Of a DNA stretch of 55,047 nt, positions 15,707 through 24,349 are shown one piece after another (position 1 is the first letter of the stretch; every line of letters starts with the position of its first letter). The stretch lies in assembly GCA_025966315.1 (NCBI GenBank), contig JAOPUZ010000006.1, positions 1 to 55,047 of the forward strand, written 5' to 3'. Under the pieces are notes generated by a model, which searched no databases, was not told the DNA's origin, and saw only the letters and a program-made list of their open reading frames with translations. Both the position numbers and the translations under genes were made by a program. The stretch comes from Frankiales bacterium (GTDB lineage: Bacteria; Actinomycetota; Actinomycetes; Mycobacteriales; Jatrophihabitantaceae).

Positions 15707-16719
15707 CGGCGTCCTCCCCGGAACATCGTCATAGCGTCTCGCCCGCGTTGGGCCACCGTCGTCTCGGCGTCCCGGATCGTCGAACCGGTATAGGACATGA
15801 ACACGTCGTCCAGCGTCGGACGGGCTACGTTCACCGACCGGATCGGCAGCGGGAACTCGGCGAACAGCTTGGGGATGAAGGCCTCCCCGCGTTCGACGCC
15901 GAAGGTCACCGCCCCCTCGGCCACCGTCGCGGTAATGCCGAACTGGTCGGCCAAGGCGGCAATGGCGGCCGCGTCGTCATCGGTGTGGATCTGCACCCGG
16001 TCTTTGCCGATGCTGGCCTTGAGCGCCTCCGGCGTGTCCAGGGCAATGATCTTGCCCTGATCCATGATGGCGATCCGGTCGCAGTATTCGGCCTCGTCCA
16101 TGTAGTGCGTGGTGAGAAAGATCGTGATGTCCTCGGCCTGTTTCAACTCGCGGATATAGCTCCAGATCGAGCTGCGGGTTTGCGGATCCAGGCCGACCGT
16201 GGGTTCGTCGAGAAAGAGCACCCGCGGTGAATGCATCAGCCCGCGGGCGATTTCGAGCCGGCGCTTCATCCCCCCTGAAAACGTGGACACCTTGCTGTCC
16301 TTGCGATCCCACAGCCCGACCATGTCCAGCACCTGGCGCAGCCGGTCGTTCACCATGCCCCGCGGAATTCCGTACAACTCGGCGTGCAGGCGCAGATTGC
16401 GCTCGGCGGTCAGGTAGCCGTCCAGCGTGGTGTCCTGAAATACCAGCCCGATATTGCGGCGCACCTCGGCCCGTTGCCGGACCACGTCGAAGCCCGCGAC
16501 CTGTGCGTTTCCGCCGGACGGCGTGACCAGGGTGCACAGCATGCTGATCGTGGTGGATTTGCCCGCGCCGTTGGGGCCCAGGAAGCCGAAGGTCTCACCG
16601 GAGGCGATGGACAGGTCGATGCCGCGGACCGCTTGGAAATCACCATAGTTCTTCTCCAGGCCGTTCACCGACACCGCGAGTTGGGCGGTCGGCCGATCAG
16701 TGGTAATCAATTCCGTCAT
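15703..16719 (-). CDS. ABC transporter ATP-binding protein (DrrA-like)
   Basis: The 338-residue ATPase shows Walker A GPNGAGKST, signature FSGGMKRRLEIARGL, Walker B VLFLDEPTVGLD and the switch histidine in FLTTHYMDEAEYCDRIAIMD. The roughly 100-residue C-terminal extension is the DrrA-type accessory domain. AGGGAGC 8 nt before the ATG fixes the start at 16719. The gene diverges from a TetR regulator over an operator, the standard arrangement for an inducible exporter. Confidence 0.92.
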   Translation of the reverse strand: MTELITTDRPTAQLAVSVNGLEKNYGDFQAVRGIDLSIASGETFGFLGPNGAGKSTTISMLCTLVTPSGGNAQVAGFDVVRQRAEVRRNIGLVFQDTTLDGYLTAERNLRLHAELYGIPRGMVNDRLRQVLDMVGLWDRKDSKVSTFSGGMKRRLEIARGLMHSPRVLFLDEPTVGLDPQTRSSIWSYIRELKQAEDITIFLTTHYMDEAEYCDRIAIMDQGKIIALDTPEALKASIGKDRVQIHTDDDAAAIAALADQFGITATVAEGAVTFGVERGEAFIPKLFAEFPLPIRSVNVARPTLDDVFMSYTGSTIRDAETTVAQRGRDAMTMFRGGRR

Positions 16720-16738
16720 CGGGCTGCTCCCTAGATTC

Positions 16739-16770
16739 TTACACCAAGAGTAAAGATAGTCTCGGTGTAA
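16739..16770. promoter_or_regulatory. Inverted-repeat operator between the exporter and tetR
   Basis: TTACACCAAGA (16739-16749) and TCTCGGTGTAA (16760-16770) form 11-bp arms with one mismatch around 10 bp. It is centred in the 79-bp divergent gap, and TetR family regulators typically bind such sites. Binding would cover the exporter promoter and the upstream part of the tetR promoter. Confidence 0.75.
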
Positions 16771-16785
16771 CTCAAGCTCGGACGG

Positions 16786-16791
16786 TATCCT
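16786..16791 (+). promoter_or_regulatory. Probable -10 box of leaderless tetR transcript
   Basis: TATCCT ends 7 nt before the ATG at 16799, with no Shine-Dalgarno. Its distance from the operator arms (15 bp) would let a bound repressor interfere with polymerase. Confidence 0.45.
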
Positions 16792-16798
16792 CTTATCT

Positions 16799-17425
16799 AT
16801 GCTGGGACTGCGCGAGCTCAAGAAGCATCAGACTCGGCAGACCATCGCCGAAGCGGCGTACACGCTGTTCAGCCAGCACGGTTTCGACGACGTGACGGTG
16901 GACGACGTTGCCCAAGCCGCCCAGGTGTCGAAGAAGACCGTGTTCAACTACTTCCCCACCAAAGAGGACCTGCTCTTCGATCGCGCCGAGGAACGCGAGG
17001 CGGCCCTGGTCGCGGCGGTGCACGATCGGCCGGAGGGCGTGACGCTGCTGGACTCGTTCCGGCAGTTGTGCCTCGGGCAGACCCGGTTGATCGAGGGGCT
17101 GCGCCGCAAAGCCGGCGCCGGTTCCGGTGGCGTCTTCGATCTGGTGCAGAGCCACCCGGCGCTGCTGCGCAAGATGCACGACATCAACGCCCGGCTGATC
17201 GACCAGCTGGCCAAGGCCCTGGCCGAACAGACCGGGACAGCGGCCGACGATCCGTTGGTGGGCGCGGTAGCCGCCACCTTGATCGGCTCCCAGCGCGCGT
17301 TGTACCGCAGCCTGCGCCAGCGGGTGGCCAGCGGAGCCAGTGACGCGGTGATCGTCCGCGGGCACCGACGGGACGTGAACCGGGTGTTCGACCAGCTCGA
17401 AGCCGGGCTGGGCAGCTATCCCTAA
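16799..17425 (+). CDS. TetR/AcrR family regulator
   Basis: A 208-residue regulator. The N-terminal HTH (about 12-58) reads TIAEAAYTLFSQHGFDDVTV, then AQAAQVSKKTVFNYFPTKED, the canonical TetR helix-turn-helix with the tail that contacts DNA. The C-terminal ligand domain is generic. It is very likely the local repressor of the divergent exporter genes, acting on the inverted repeat at 16739-16770. The ligand is unknown. Confidence 0.9.
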   Translation: MLGLRELKKHQTRQTIAEAAYTLFSQHGFDDVTVDDVAQAAQVSKKTVFNYFPTKEDLLFDRAEEREAALVAAVHDRPEGVTLLDSFRQLCLGQTRLIEGLRRKAGAGSGGVFDLVQSHPALLRKMHDINARLIDQLAKALAEQTGTAADDPLVGAVAATLIGSQRALYRSLRQRVASGASDAVIVRGHRRDVNRVFDQLEAGLGSYP

Positions 17426-17476
17426 GCCGCGACAGGCTAACTTGTCGGTATTCGATTGGCGGGATGAGGGATAACT

Positions 17477-18661
17477 GTGGGCGCGAGTAGTGAAGACCAG
17501 CCGGGCGCGATCGGGACCGCCAACGGCGGACCCCTGTCCGGGCTGGTCGTTGCCGATTTCACCCGGGTATTGGCCGGACCGTACTGCGCCATGCTGCTCG
17601 GCGATCTGGGCGCGGAAGTCATCAAGGTAGAAAGCCCGACCGGCGACGACACCCGCCACTGGGTGCCGCCGATCCGGGACGGCATGAGCACCTATTTCAT
17701 GGGTATAAATCGTAATAAACGCTCTATTGTGCTCGACCTGGCCCAGCCGGGCGATGTCGAAGTGGCGCACGCATTGTCGGCCCGGGCCGACATCTTCATC
17801 CAGAATTTCAAGCCGGGTGGCCTCGTCCGATTCGGGTTGGATTATGACGGCGTCCGGTCGCGCAATACCGGGATCATCTATTGCTCGATCAGCGGATTCG
17901 GGTCGGACAAGGGCGCGGCATTACCGGGTTACGACATGCTAGTGCAGGGCGTCTCGGGCCTGATGAGCCTGACCGGCAGCGCCGACGGGCCACCGTTCCG
18001 GGCCGGCTTCTCGGTCTTCGACGTGCTCACCGGGCTGCATGCGGCGGTCGGAATCCTGGCCGCGGTGCATCACCGATCCGCCACCGGCCAGGGGCAGCAC
18101 GTCGAAACCAACCTGCTGTCAGCGGCGCTGTCCACGCTGGCCAATCAGGCCTCGGCCTACGTCGCCGGCGACCTGGTCCCGCACCGGATGGGCAACGCAC
18201 ACCCGAACCTGTTCCCTTACGAACCACTGCAGACCGGTGACGGCGAGTTGATTGTGGTCGCCGGCAACGACGGGCAGTTCCGCAAGCTGTGCGGCACGAT
18301 GGGGCTCGACACGCTGCCGGACGACGAGCGCTTCGACACGGTGGGCAAGCGCAACATCAACCGCGACGACCTGCGCCCGATCCTGGTCGACCGGCTGGCC
18401 ACCCGATCGGCCCAGGAATGGTTCGAGATCTTTACGTCCGTCGGGGTCCCCAGCGGCCCGATCAACGACGTCCGCGGCGGGGTGGAACTGGCCACCGAGC
18501 TCGGGCTGGAACCAGTCGTGCTGGCCGGAAACACCCCGACGGTCCGCAATCCGGTATCGCTTTCAGAGACCCCGGCTCGCTACGCCCGCGCAGCCCCGGA
18601 ACTCGGTGCCGACGCCGCCGATATTCGGGACTGGCTCGGCTTCGGCCGGCCGCCGGACTAA
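17477..18661 (+). CDS. Class III (CaiB/BaiF) CoA-transferase
   Basis: The 394-residue enzyme moves CoA between carboxylic acids through a mixed anhydride on an aspartate. Visible family blocks are LSGLVVADFTRVLAGPYCAM (17-36 region), LGAEVIKVESPTGDDTR, NRNKRSIVLDL, and the catalytic loop GFSVFDVLTGLHAAVGILAA with the conserved aspartate. GTG at 17477 has GATGAGGG upstream. The gene precedes the molybdenum hydroxylase genes by 84 bp, so it probably activates an acid that the hydroxylase then oxidises, or the reverse; this is inference from order. Confidence 0.9.
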   Translation: MGASSEDQPGAIGTANGGPLSGLVVADFTRVLAGPYCAMLLGDLGAEVIKVESPTGDDTRHWVPPIRDGMSTYFMGINRNKRSIVLDLAQPGDVEVAHALSARADIFIQNFKPGGLVRFGLDYDGVRSRNTGIIYCSISGFGSDKGAALPGYDMLVQGVSGLMSLTGSADGPPFRAGFSVFDVLTGLHAAVGILAAVHHRSATGQGQHVETNLLSAALSTLANQASAYVAGDLVPHRMGNAHPNLFPYEPLQTGDGELIVVAGNDGQFRKLCGTMGLDTLPDDERFDTVGKRNINRDDLRPILVDRLATRSAQEWFEIFTSVGVPSGPINDVRGGVELATELGLEPVVLAGNTPTVRNPVSLSETPARYARAAPELGADAADIRDWLGFGRPPD

Positions 18662-18745
18662 CCAGGCGCAGTAGCCGGCGCAGCAGGGACCAGCCGCCGG
18701 CCGGAATATAGACGGGCGCAATATTCGCCGGTACGGTCGGCAGCT

Positions 18746-19618
18746 ATGAAGCTGCCGCCATTTGAATATCGGACGCCGGAAACGGTCGAAGAAACGGTGG
18801 AATTACTCGGCGAATTCGGCGACGAAGCGAAAATACTCGCGGGTGGCCAAAGCCTGATTCCGTTGCTTGCGATGCGCCTTTCCCGGCCGGCCGTGGTCAT
18901 CGACATCAACAATGTCAACGAGCTGAACACGATCTCGAACGGGTCGGGGCTGAGCATCGGCGCCTTGACCCGGCACCGCACCGCCGAACGCTCGGCGCTG
19001 GTCCAATCCTCGGCACCGATGCTGGTCGCCGCCCTGGGCTACGTCGGGCACGACGCCATCCGGACCCGCGGGACGATCGGCGGCAGCGTCGCCCACGCCG
19101 ATCCAGCCGCCGAGCTACCGACGGTCTTGACCGCACTCGGCGGCTCGGTGTCGGCCACTAGCGCCCGTGGTACACGCAGCATCGCAGCCGACGACTTCTT
19201 CGAGGGCTTCCTGTCCACCAGCCTGGCCGACGACGAGCTGCTCACCGCGATCCAGCTGCCACCCCGACCCGACCGAAGTGGCTGGTCCTTCAACGAATTC
19301 AGCCGGCGCAGTGGGGATTTCGCCCTCGTCGGTGTTGCCGTGTCGATCGAGTTGGACGAAAGCGGGACCGTGGTCGACGCCCGGATCGCAATGTCCGGGG
19401 TGGCCGGCGAGCCGACCCGCGCCATAGAGGCCGAAACCGCCCTGCGCGGCAACCCGGCCGGGCCGGAATCCTTTGCCACGGCGGCCGCGGCCGCTGCGGC
19501 TGAGATCAATCCGAGCGCCGATCTGCACGGGACCACCGCCTATCGAAAGCATCTGGCCGGCATCCTGGTCCGCAAGGGACTGAATGAAGCATGTGATCGC
19601 GCGAAGGGAACCCGATGA
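18746..19618 (+). CDS. coxM: Molybdenum hydroxylase FAD-binding (medium) subunit
   Basis: The 290-residue subunit binds FAD by ILAGGQSLIPLLAMRLSRP (about 31-49) and GTIGGSVAHADPAAELPTVL (about 110-130), followed by the CO-dehydrogenase flavoprotein C-terminal domain. It passes electrons from the Fe-S subunit to the final acceptor. Order M-S-L with ATGA overlaps to the next genes indicates one operon. A TACGGT box lies 8 nt before the ATG, so the start may be leaderless. The symbol denotes subunit type only and not CO oxidation. Confidence 0.9.
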   Translation: MKLPPFEYRTPETVEETVELLGEFGDEAKILAGGQSLIPLLAMRLSRPAVVIDINNVNELNTISNGSGLSIGALTRHRTAERSALVQSSAPMLVAALGYVGHDAIRTRGTIGGSVAHADPAAELPTVLTALGGSVSATSARGTRSIAADDFFEGFLSTSLADDELLTAIQLPPRPDRSGWSFNEFSRRSGDFALVGVAVSIELDESGTVVDARIAMSGVAGEPTRAIEAETALRGNPAGPESFATAAAAAAAEINPSADLHGTTAYRKHLAGILVRKGLNEACDRAKGTR

Positions 19619-20112
19619 CGACGACCCCCACGACCCAATCGGTACAGCTGACTGTGAACGGTGTTGCGCGATCCGGCGAGACCGAGAACCGCAAGACGCT
19701 GGTCGACTTTCTACGCGACGACCTGGAGCTAACCGGTACGCACGTGGGCTGCGAACACGGCGTCTGCGGTGCGTGCACGATTCTGCTCGACGGTGAACCG
19801 GTGCGGTCCTGCCTGATGCTGGCGGTCCAGGCGAACGGTAGGAGCCTGGAGACGATCGAAGGACTCGGCTCACCCGATGACTTGAGCCCGTTGCAACAGG
19901 CCTTTCGGGAAAGCCACGGCTTCCAGTGCGGTTTCTGCACGCCGGGCTTCGTTATGACCACGGTGGCGTTGCTGCGCGAGAATCCCGACCCGTCCGAAGC
20001 TGAGATCAGGCATTGTCTGTCGGGCAATCTCTGTCGCTGTACGGGTTATCAGTCGATCGTCGAAGGTGTGAAATCGGCGGCGCTCGCCCTGCAGGCCGGA
20101 GAGAACCGATGA
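19615..20112 (+). CDS. coxS: Molybdenum hydroxylase [2Fe-2S] (small) subunit
   Basis: The 165-residue subunit carries two iron-sulfur clusters. The plant-ferredoxin-like cluster is in GCEHGVCGACTILLDG with a later cysteine in VRSCLM. The second, helical cluster uses CGFCTPGF and CLSGNLCRCTGY. It relays electrons from the molybdenum centre to FAD. Its ATG overlaps the stop of coxM and its stop overlaps the start of coxL, so translation of the three subunits is coupled. Confidence 0.93.
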   Translation: MTTTPTTQSVQLTVNGVARSGETENRKTLVDFLRDDLELTGTHVGCEHGVCGACTILLDGEPVRSCLMLAVQANGRSLETIEGLGSPDDLSPLQQAFRESHGFQCGFCTPGFVMTTVALLRENPDPSEAEIRHCLSGNLCRCTGYQSIVEGVKSAALALQAGENR

Positions 20113-22457
20113 CCGCGCTCAGCACTGCGGCCGGGATCGGCAGCACCCGGACGGTCGGCACGGCGGCGCTGCGCGTGGAAGATCTTCGCATCCTGACCGG
20201 CCGCGGCCGGTACGTCGACGATCTGAAGTTCCCGGGGATGCTGCACGCGGCGTTCCTGCGCAGCCCCTTCGCCCACGCCCGCATCCTCAGCATTGATGTG
20301 AGCGCGGCCCTGGAACTGCCTGGCGTGGTGGGCATCTTCACCGGCGCGGACATGGCTGCCCGCACGACCGGCATCGAGCCGCTGGTCGCGCCACCCGGCT
20401 TCCGCTCCGAGCCGGTGTTCGGGTTGGCCATCGACAAGGTTCGGCTGGTCGGCGACCCGGTCGCGATCGTCGTGGCCGACAGCCGGTACATCGCCGAGGA
20501 CGCCTGCGAGCTGATCGACATCGACTACGAACAGCTCGAGGCGATCGGCACGTTCGAGCAAGCGCTGGACCCGTCCGGCCCGAAGGTCTTCGAGTCGTTG
20601 GACAGCAACATCATGCTGGAGATGAGCAACAGCTACGGCGAGGTGGACGAGTCCTTCGCCGAGGCCGAGCTGATCGTGCGCCGAACCTTCGCCCAGCATC
20701 GGGTCGCTCAGGTGCCGATGGAAGGGCGCGGCGGCGTCAGCCACTTCGATCCCGAGTCCGGCAACTTCGTCTACTACACCGGCACCCAGTCACCGCACAG
20801 TCTCAAGGGCTACATCTCGCAGGCGCTGGGTGTGCCGCTGGAACAGACCCGCGTCGTCAACGGCGACATCGGCGGCGCGTTCGGGCTCAAGATCGCGACT
20901 CACCGGGAGGACGTCGCGTTATGTGCCGCCTCGTACTGGCTCGGCCGGCCGGTGAAATGGATCGAGGACCGCAACGAACATCTGCTCGCCTCCGGGCAGG
21001 CCCGCGAGGAACGAATGGAGCTGGAAGCGGCGGTCAACCGGGACGGCACCATTCTGGCCATGCGCGGCACGATGGTGCTGGACCAGGGCGCCTACCCCGC
21101 GGTGCCGTTCGTCGGTGGCGGCATCGTCGGCCTGATCGCCACCATGATGCCCGGGCCCTACGCCTTCCGAGGCTTCGCCATGAGCTCCCAAGTGGTGGCG
21201 AGCAACAAGTGCACGTACAGCGCCTACCGGGCACCGTGGGCGATGGAGACGTGGGCCCGCGAGCGAATGATCAACGTGATTGCCGCCGAGCTGGACCTGG
21301 ATCCCGCCGCGGTACGGAGGAAGAACTTCGCCGCCAACGACGGCAGCGTCTCGATGCTCAGCGGAGCCACCCTGCTCGACAACTCCTGTGCCCAGACCCT
21401 GGAACGCGTATTGGAACTGGGTGAGTACGACCGGTTGCGAACCGAGCAGGCGGCCGCGCGGGCGCAGGGCCGCTGTGTCGGCATCGGCTTTGCCACCTTC
21501 ATCGAAGGTGCACCGGGTCCGGCGGCCGGACGTGGGCTCAACGAGCAGTCGATCGCCCGCGTCGAACCGGATGGTCAGCTGTCGATCTTCACCACCCAGG
21601 CGCCGAACGGGCAGGGCCACGAGACGACGCTGGCGCAGATCGCCTCGGACGAGATGGGCATCCCGATCGGGAACGTGAAGATTTATCACGGCGACACCGC
21701 CGACACCCCGTACGCGCTGATCGGGACCGGTGGCAGCCGGGCCGCCACCCTGGCCAGTGGCTCGGTCCTGCATTCGTCCCGAAAACTAAAGGCGAATGTG
21801 CTCGAGCTCGCCGCCGAGATGCTGGAAGCCAACCCGTCCGACCTGGTGATCGAGGACGGTCTCATCCATCCGATCGGGGTGCCCACCGTGCACCTCACCC
21901 TGGCCGAAGTGGCGGCCCGGGCGTACGCGGAGCCGGCGGATACCTCAGAACCGGTGCTGGCTGAACCGACTTTGACCGCCGAAGCGGCGTACGACGGGGG
22001 GATTGGAAGCTGGTCGGCCGGTACCCATTTTTGCCACGTCGAGATCGACCTGCAGACCGGCCAGGTGAAGATCCTGCGCTATCTGGTGGTCGAGGACTGC
22101 GGGCGAATGATCAACCCGGCCGTCGTCGAGGGCCAAGTCCGGGGCGGCGTGGCCCAGGGTGTCGGCGAGGTGCTCTTCGAATGGTCGGCCTATGACGATC
22201 AGGCCAATTTCCTGGCCGGCACATTCATGGATTACCTGCTACCCACCGCCAGCGAGGTACCGCGAATCGACATCGAGCATCTCGAGAACGAACCCAACGA
22301 AGAGGTCTTCTTTCGCGGCGTCGGGGAAGGCGGCCTGCTTATTGCGCCGGCCGCGATCACCAACGCAATTGAAGACGCGTTGTCGCCCTACGGCGCCCAG
22401 ATCAACGATCAATACCTGCCGCCGGCCAAGATTCTCGAACTGGCTAAGGTGATTTGA
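20109..22457 (+). CDS. coxL: Molybdenum hydroxylase large (molybdopterin) subunit
   Basis: A 782-residue catalytic subunit of the xanthine oxidase family. It has the N-terminal a/b hammerhead domain with LTGRGRYVDDL and LRSPFAHARI. The cofactor domains contain DIGGAFGLKI and the C-terminal GVGEGGLL with the catalytic base glutamate. The loop over the metal reads AYRAPWAMET. Form I CO dehydrogenase would need AYXCSFR, so this is not a CO dehydrogenase. The AYRG type of xanthine dehydrogenase and 4-hydroxybenzoyl-CoA reductase also differs. The substrate is open; the adjacent CoA-transferase suggests an organic acid or its CoA ester. Confidence 0.9.
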   Translation: MTALSTAAGIGSTRTVGTAALRVEDLRILTGRGRYVDDLKFPGMLHAAFLRSPFAHARILSIDVSAALELPGVVGIFTGADMAARTTGIEPLVAPPGFRSEPVFGLAIDKVRLVGDPVAIVVADSRYIAEDACELIDIDYEQLEAIGTFEQALDPSGPKVFESLDSNIMLEMSNSYGEVDESFAEAELIVRRTFAQHRVAQVPMEGRGGVSHFDPESGNFVYYTGTQSPHSLKGYISQALGVPLEQTRVVNGDIGGAFGLKIATHREDVALCAASYWLGRPVKWIEDRNEHLLASGQAREERMELEAAVNRDGTILAMRGTMVLDQGAYPAVPFVGGGIVGLIATMMPGPYAFRGFAMSSQVVASNKCTYSAYRAPWAMETWARERMINVIAAELDLDPAAVRRKNFAANDGSVSMLSGATLLDNSCAQTLERVLELGEYDRLRTEQAAARAQGRCVGIGFATFIEGAPGPAAGRGLNEQSIARVEPDGQLSIFTTQAPNGQGHETTLAQIASDEMGIPIGNVKIYHGDTADTPYALIGTGGSRAATLASGSVLHSSRKLKANVLELAAEMLEANPSDLVIEDGLIHPIGVPTVHLTLAEVAARAYAEPADTSEPVLAEPTLTAEAAYDGGIGSWSAGTHFCHVEIDLQTGQVKILRYLVVEDCGRMINPAVVEGQVRGGVAQGVGEVLFEWSAYDDQANFLAGTFMDYLLPTASEVPRIDIEHLENEPNEEVFFRGVGEGGLLIAPAAITNAIEDALSPYGAQINDQYLPPAKILELAKVI

Positions 22458-22485
22458 TCACCAGCCGATCGCCCGGAGGCACGCC

Positions 22486-22809
22486 ATGATTTACGAACTG
22501 CGTATTTATGAGGCCGCGCTGGGCCGACTGCCCGACGTCAATCGCCGATTCGAGACGCTCACCACGAAGGTCTGGGAGCGGATCGGTATCCGTCAGGTCG
22601 GCTTCTGGACGACTGATATCGGCGTTAGTGGCCAGCTGACGTACATCCTGGCCTGGGAAAGCCTGGCCGAGCGCGAGCAGAAGTGGGCGGAATTCCAGGC
22701 CGATCCCGAATGGCGCGAGGGCCGAGCGAAGACCGAGGAGAACGGCGCGATCGTGGCTAAGGTGACGAACAGTTTCTTGACCCCGACGTCGTACTCCGCG
22801 CTGAAGTAG
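22486..22809 (+). CDS. NIPSNAP family protein
   Basis: A 107-residue dimeric alpha/beta-barrel protein starting with the typical MIYELRIYE and ending SFLTPTSYSALK. NIPSNAP proteins are common in catabolic operons without a proven reaction. GGAGG lies 6 nt before the ATG, and the gene follows coxL after 28 bp, so it is probably the last gene of the CoA-transferase/hydroxylase unit. Confidence 0.85.
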   Translation: MIYELRIYEAALGRLPDVNRRFETLTTKVWERIGIRQVGFWTTDIGVSGQLTYILAWESLAEREQKWAEFQADPEWREGRAKTEENGAIVAKVTNSFLTPTSYSALK

Positions 22810-22860
22810 CACGATCCCTGACCGCCCGGCGGCTGATCCGGTAGTCCGGCCAGCGCGAGG

Positions 22861-23265
22861 TCATCGCGGGTCCCGGCGCAGCGGGTGGGTGTCCGGGACC
22901 TGCACCAGCACGATCCGGGTGCCGGCCGGGTCGGCAATCCACATTTCGATCAGTCCCCACGGTTCGGCCGCCGGCGGCCGGACGATCGGCACCCCGGCCC
23001 CCGCCAGCCGGGCATGTTCGGCGGCCACGTCGCGCACCTGGAACCAGAGCGCCGCTGCGCCAGCCATAGTGGCGGCGGTATCAGCCTTTTCGGTGCGGGC
23101 GGGCGGCACTTCGATCAACCCGCCGCCGGCGAAGAACACCAGCCCGGGGTTGGCGGGATCGCCGTACTCGCGATAAACGGCCAGACCGAGGGTGTCCCGG
23201 TAGAACGCCTGGGTCCGCGCCGGGTCGCTTGGCTGGAGCAACACGCGGCTGCTGAGGATGTCCAT
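22861..23265 (-). CDS. VOC (glyoxalase/bleomycin-resistance fold) protein
   Basis: The 134-residue protein has two beta-alpha-beta-beta-beta modules: ILSSRVLLQPSDPARTQAFY at the start and ALWFQVRDVAAEHARLAGAG in the second half, ending IADPAGTRIVLVQVPD. VOC proteins are metal-dependent lyases, dioxygenases or binding proteins; the family cannot be narrowed from sequence. ATG at 23265 gives the normal module start. The frame is open further upstream, but that part overlaps the divergent gene leader. Confidence 0.82.
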   Translation of the reverse strand: MDILSSRVLLQPSDPARTQAFYRDTLGLAVYREYGDPANPGLVFFAGGGLIEVPPARTEKADTAATMAGAAALWFQVRDVAAEHARLAGAGVPIVRPPAAEPWGLIEMWIADPAGTRIVLVQVPDTHPLRRDPR

Positions 23266-23416
23266 CTCTGCATCATGCCCGTTGCGCCCGCGTCGACGGG
23301 TGACTGTGGCACGCTGAGGTGCGGACCTAGCCGCTGAAGGCACAGCGCGTGCGGTTTCGGCGCGGTATCCGATGTCGTCGGACGGCTGCCCGCCTCGAAC
23401 AGTCAGGAGCGCGCCC

Positions 23417-24349
23417 GTGCCCTTGCAGGTGCTGGTCACCGGAGCAACCGGGTTCATCGGATCGCACTTGGCCGAAGCGCTGGACGGCGCGGGCCACAAA
23501 GTGCGCGCGATGACTCGCAAACCGGACGAGTATGGCGGCGCCGGCGAAGCTGTGTACGGCGACGTCAGCGAACCGGACAGCCTGCCCGCGGCGCTGGACG
23601 GAATCGACGCGGCGTACTACCTGGTCCATTCGCTGGATTCCCCCGACTTCGAAGAGCAGGACGCCGCGGCGGCAGCTGCCTTCGGCCAGGCCGCGGCCGA
23701 CGCCGGCCTCGAGCGCATCGTCTACCTGGGCGGGCTGGGCAGGCAGGACGAGGACCTGTCCCCGCATCTGCGGTCCCGTCGACAGGTCGAGGCCCTGCTG
23801 GGCCAAGGGGGCGTCCCGGTCACCGTGCTGCGAGCCGCGGTGGTCATCGGCCACGGCGGGATCTCCTGGGAATTGACCCGCCAGCTCGTCGACCACCTGC
23901 CGATCATGGTTGCGCCGCGCTGGGTCACCACGCGCACCCAGCCGATCGCGCTGCCGGACGTCGTCCGATATCTGGTCGGCGTCCTGCAGGTGCCGCAAGC
24001 CCGGGGCCAGGTGTACGAGGTCGGCGGCCCCGACGTGTTGCGGTACGTGGACATGATGAAGCGGGTGGCGGTCATCCAGAACGGGCGGTTGCTGCCGGTC
24101 ATCACCGTCCCGCTGCTCACACCGAGTTTGTCGTCCCGCTGGCTCGAGTTCGTCACCGACGTCGACAAGCGCACGGCCCGTAATCTCATCGACTCGATGA
24201 GCACCGAGGTGATCGTCAACGACCACAGCATCGAATCCCTGGTGCCGGGTCCGTTGCTGAGCTACGACGATTCGATCCGGCTGGCGTTGGCCGACCGCGA
24301 AAAGGCCTTGCAAGCTTCCCAGCAGGAGGCCGAAGGGCCGACGGCGTGA
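23417..24349 (+). CDS. NAD(P)-binding SDR-like (atypical/NmrA-type) protein
   Basis: A 310-residue Rossmann protein. LVTGATGFIGSHLAEAL at about 5-21 binds the dinucleotide, followed by AMTRKPDEYGGAGEAVYGDV. The active-site Tyr-x-x-x-Lys of classical SDRs is not present at the usual place, so it may be a redox sensor, a chaperone-like NDUFA9 relative or a lipid-modifying enzyme. GTG at 23417 follows AGGAG by 9 nt. Its stop overlaps the start of the CPBP protease gene (GTGA). Confidence 0.8.
   Translation: MPLQVLVTGATGFIGSHLAEALDGAGHKVRAMTRKPDEYGGAGEAVYGDVSEPDSLPAALDGIDAAYYLVHSLDSPDFEEQDAAAAAAFGQAAADAGLERIVYLGGLGRQDEDLSPHLRSRRQVEALLGQGGVPVTVLRAAVVIGHGGISWELTRQLVDHLPIMVAPRWVTTRTQPIALPDVVRYLVGVLQVPQARGQVYEVGGPDVLRYVDMMKRVAVIQNGRLLPVITVPLLTPSLSSRWLEFVTDVDKRTARNLIDSMSTEVIVNDHSIESLVPGPLLSYDDSIRLALADREKALQASQQEAEGPTA

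Noticed and set aside
20109-22457. Aerobic CO dehydrogenase
   Set aside because: The AYXCSFR loop with the copper-binding Cys is absent (AYRAPW instead), so CO oxidation is not supported.
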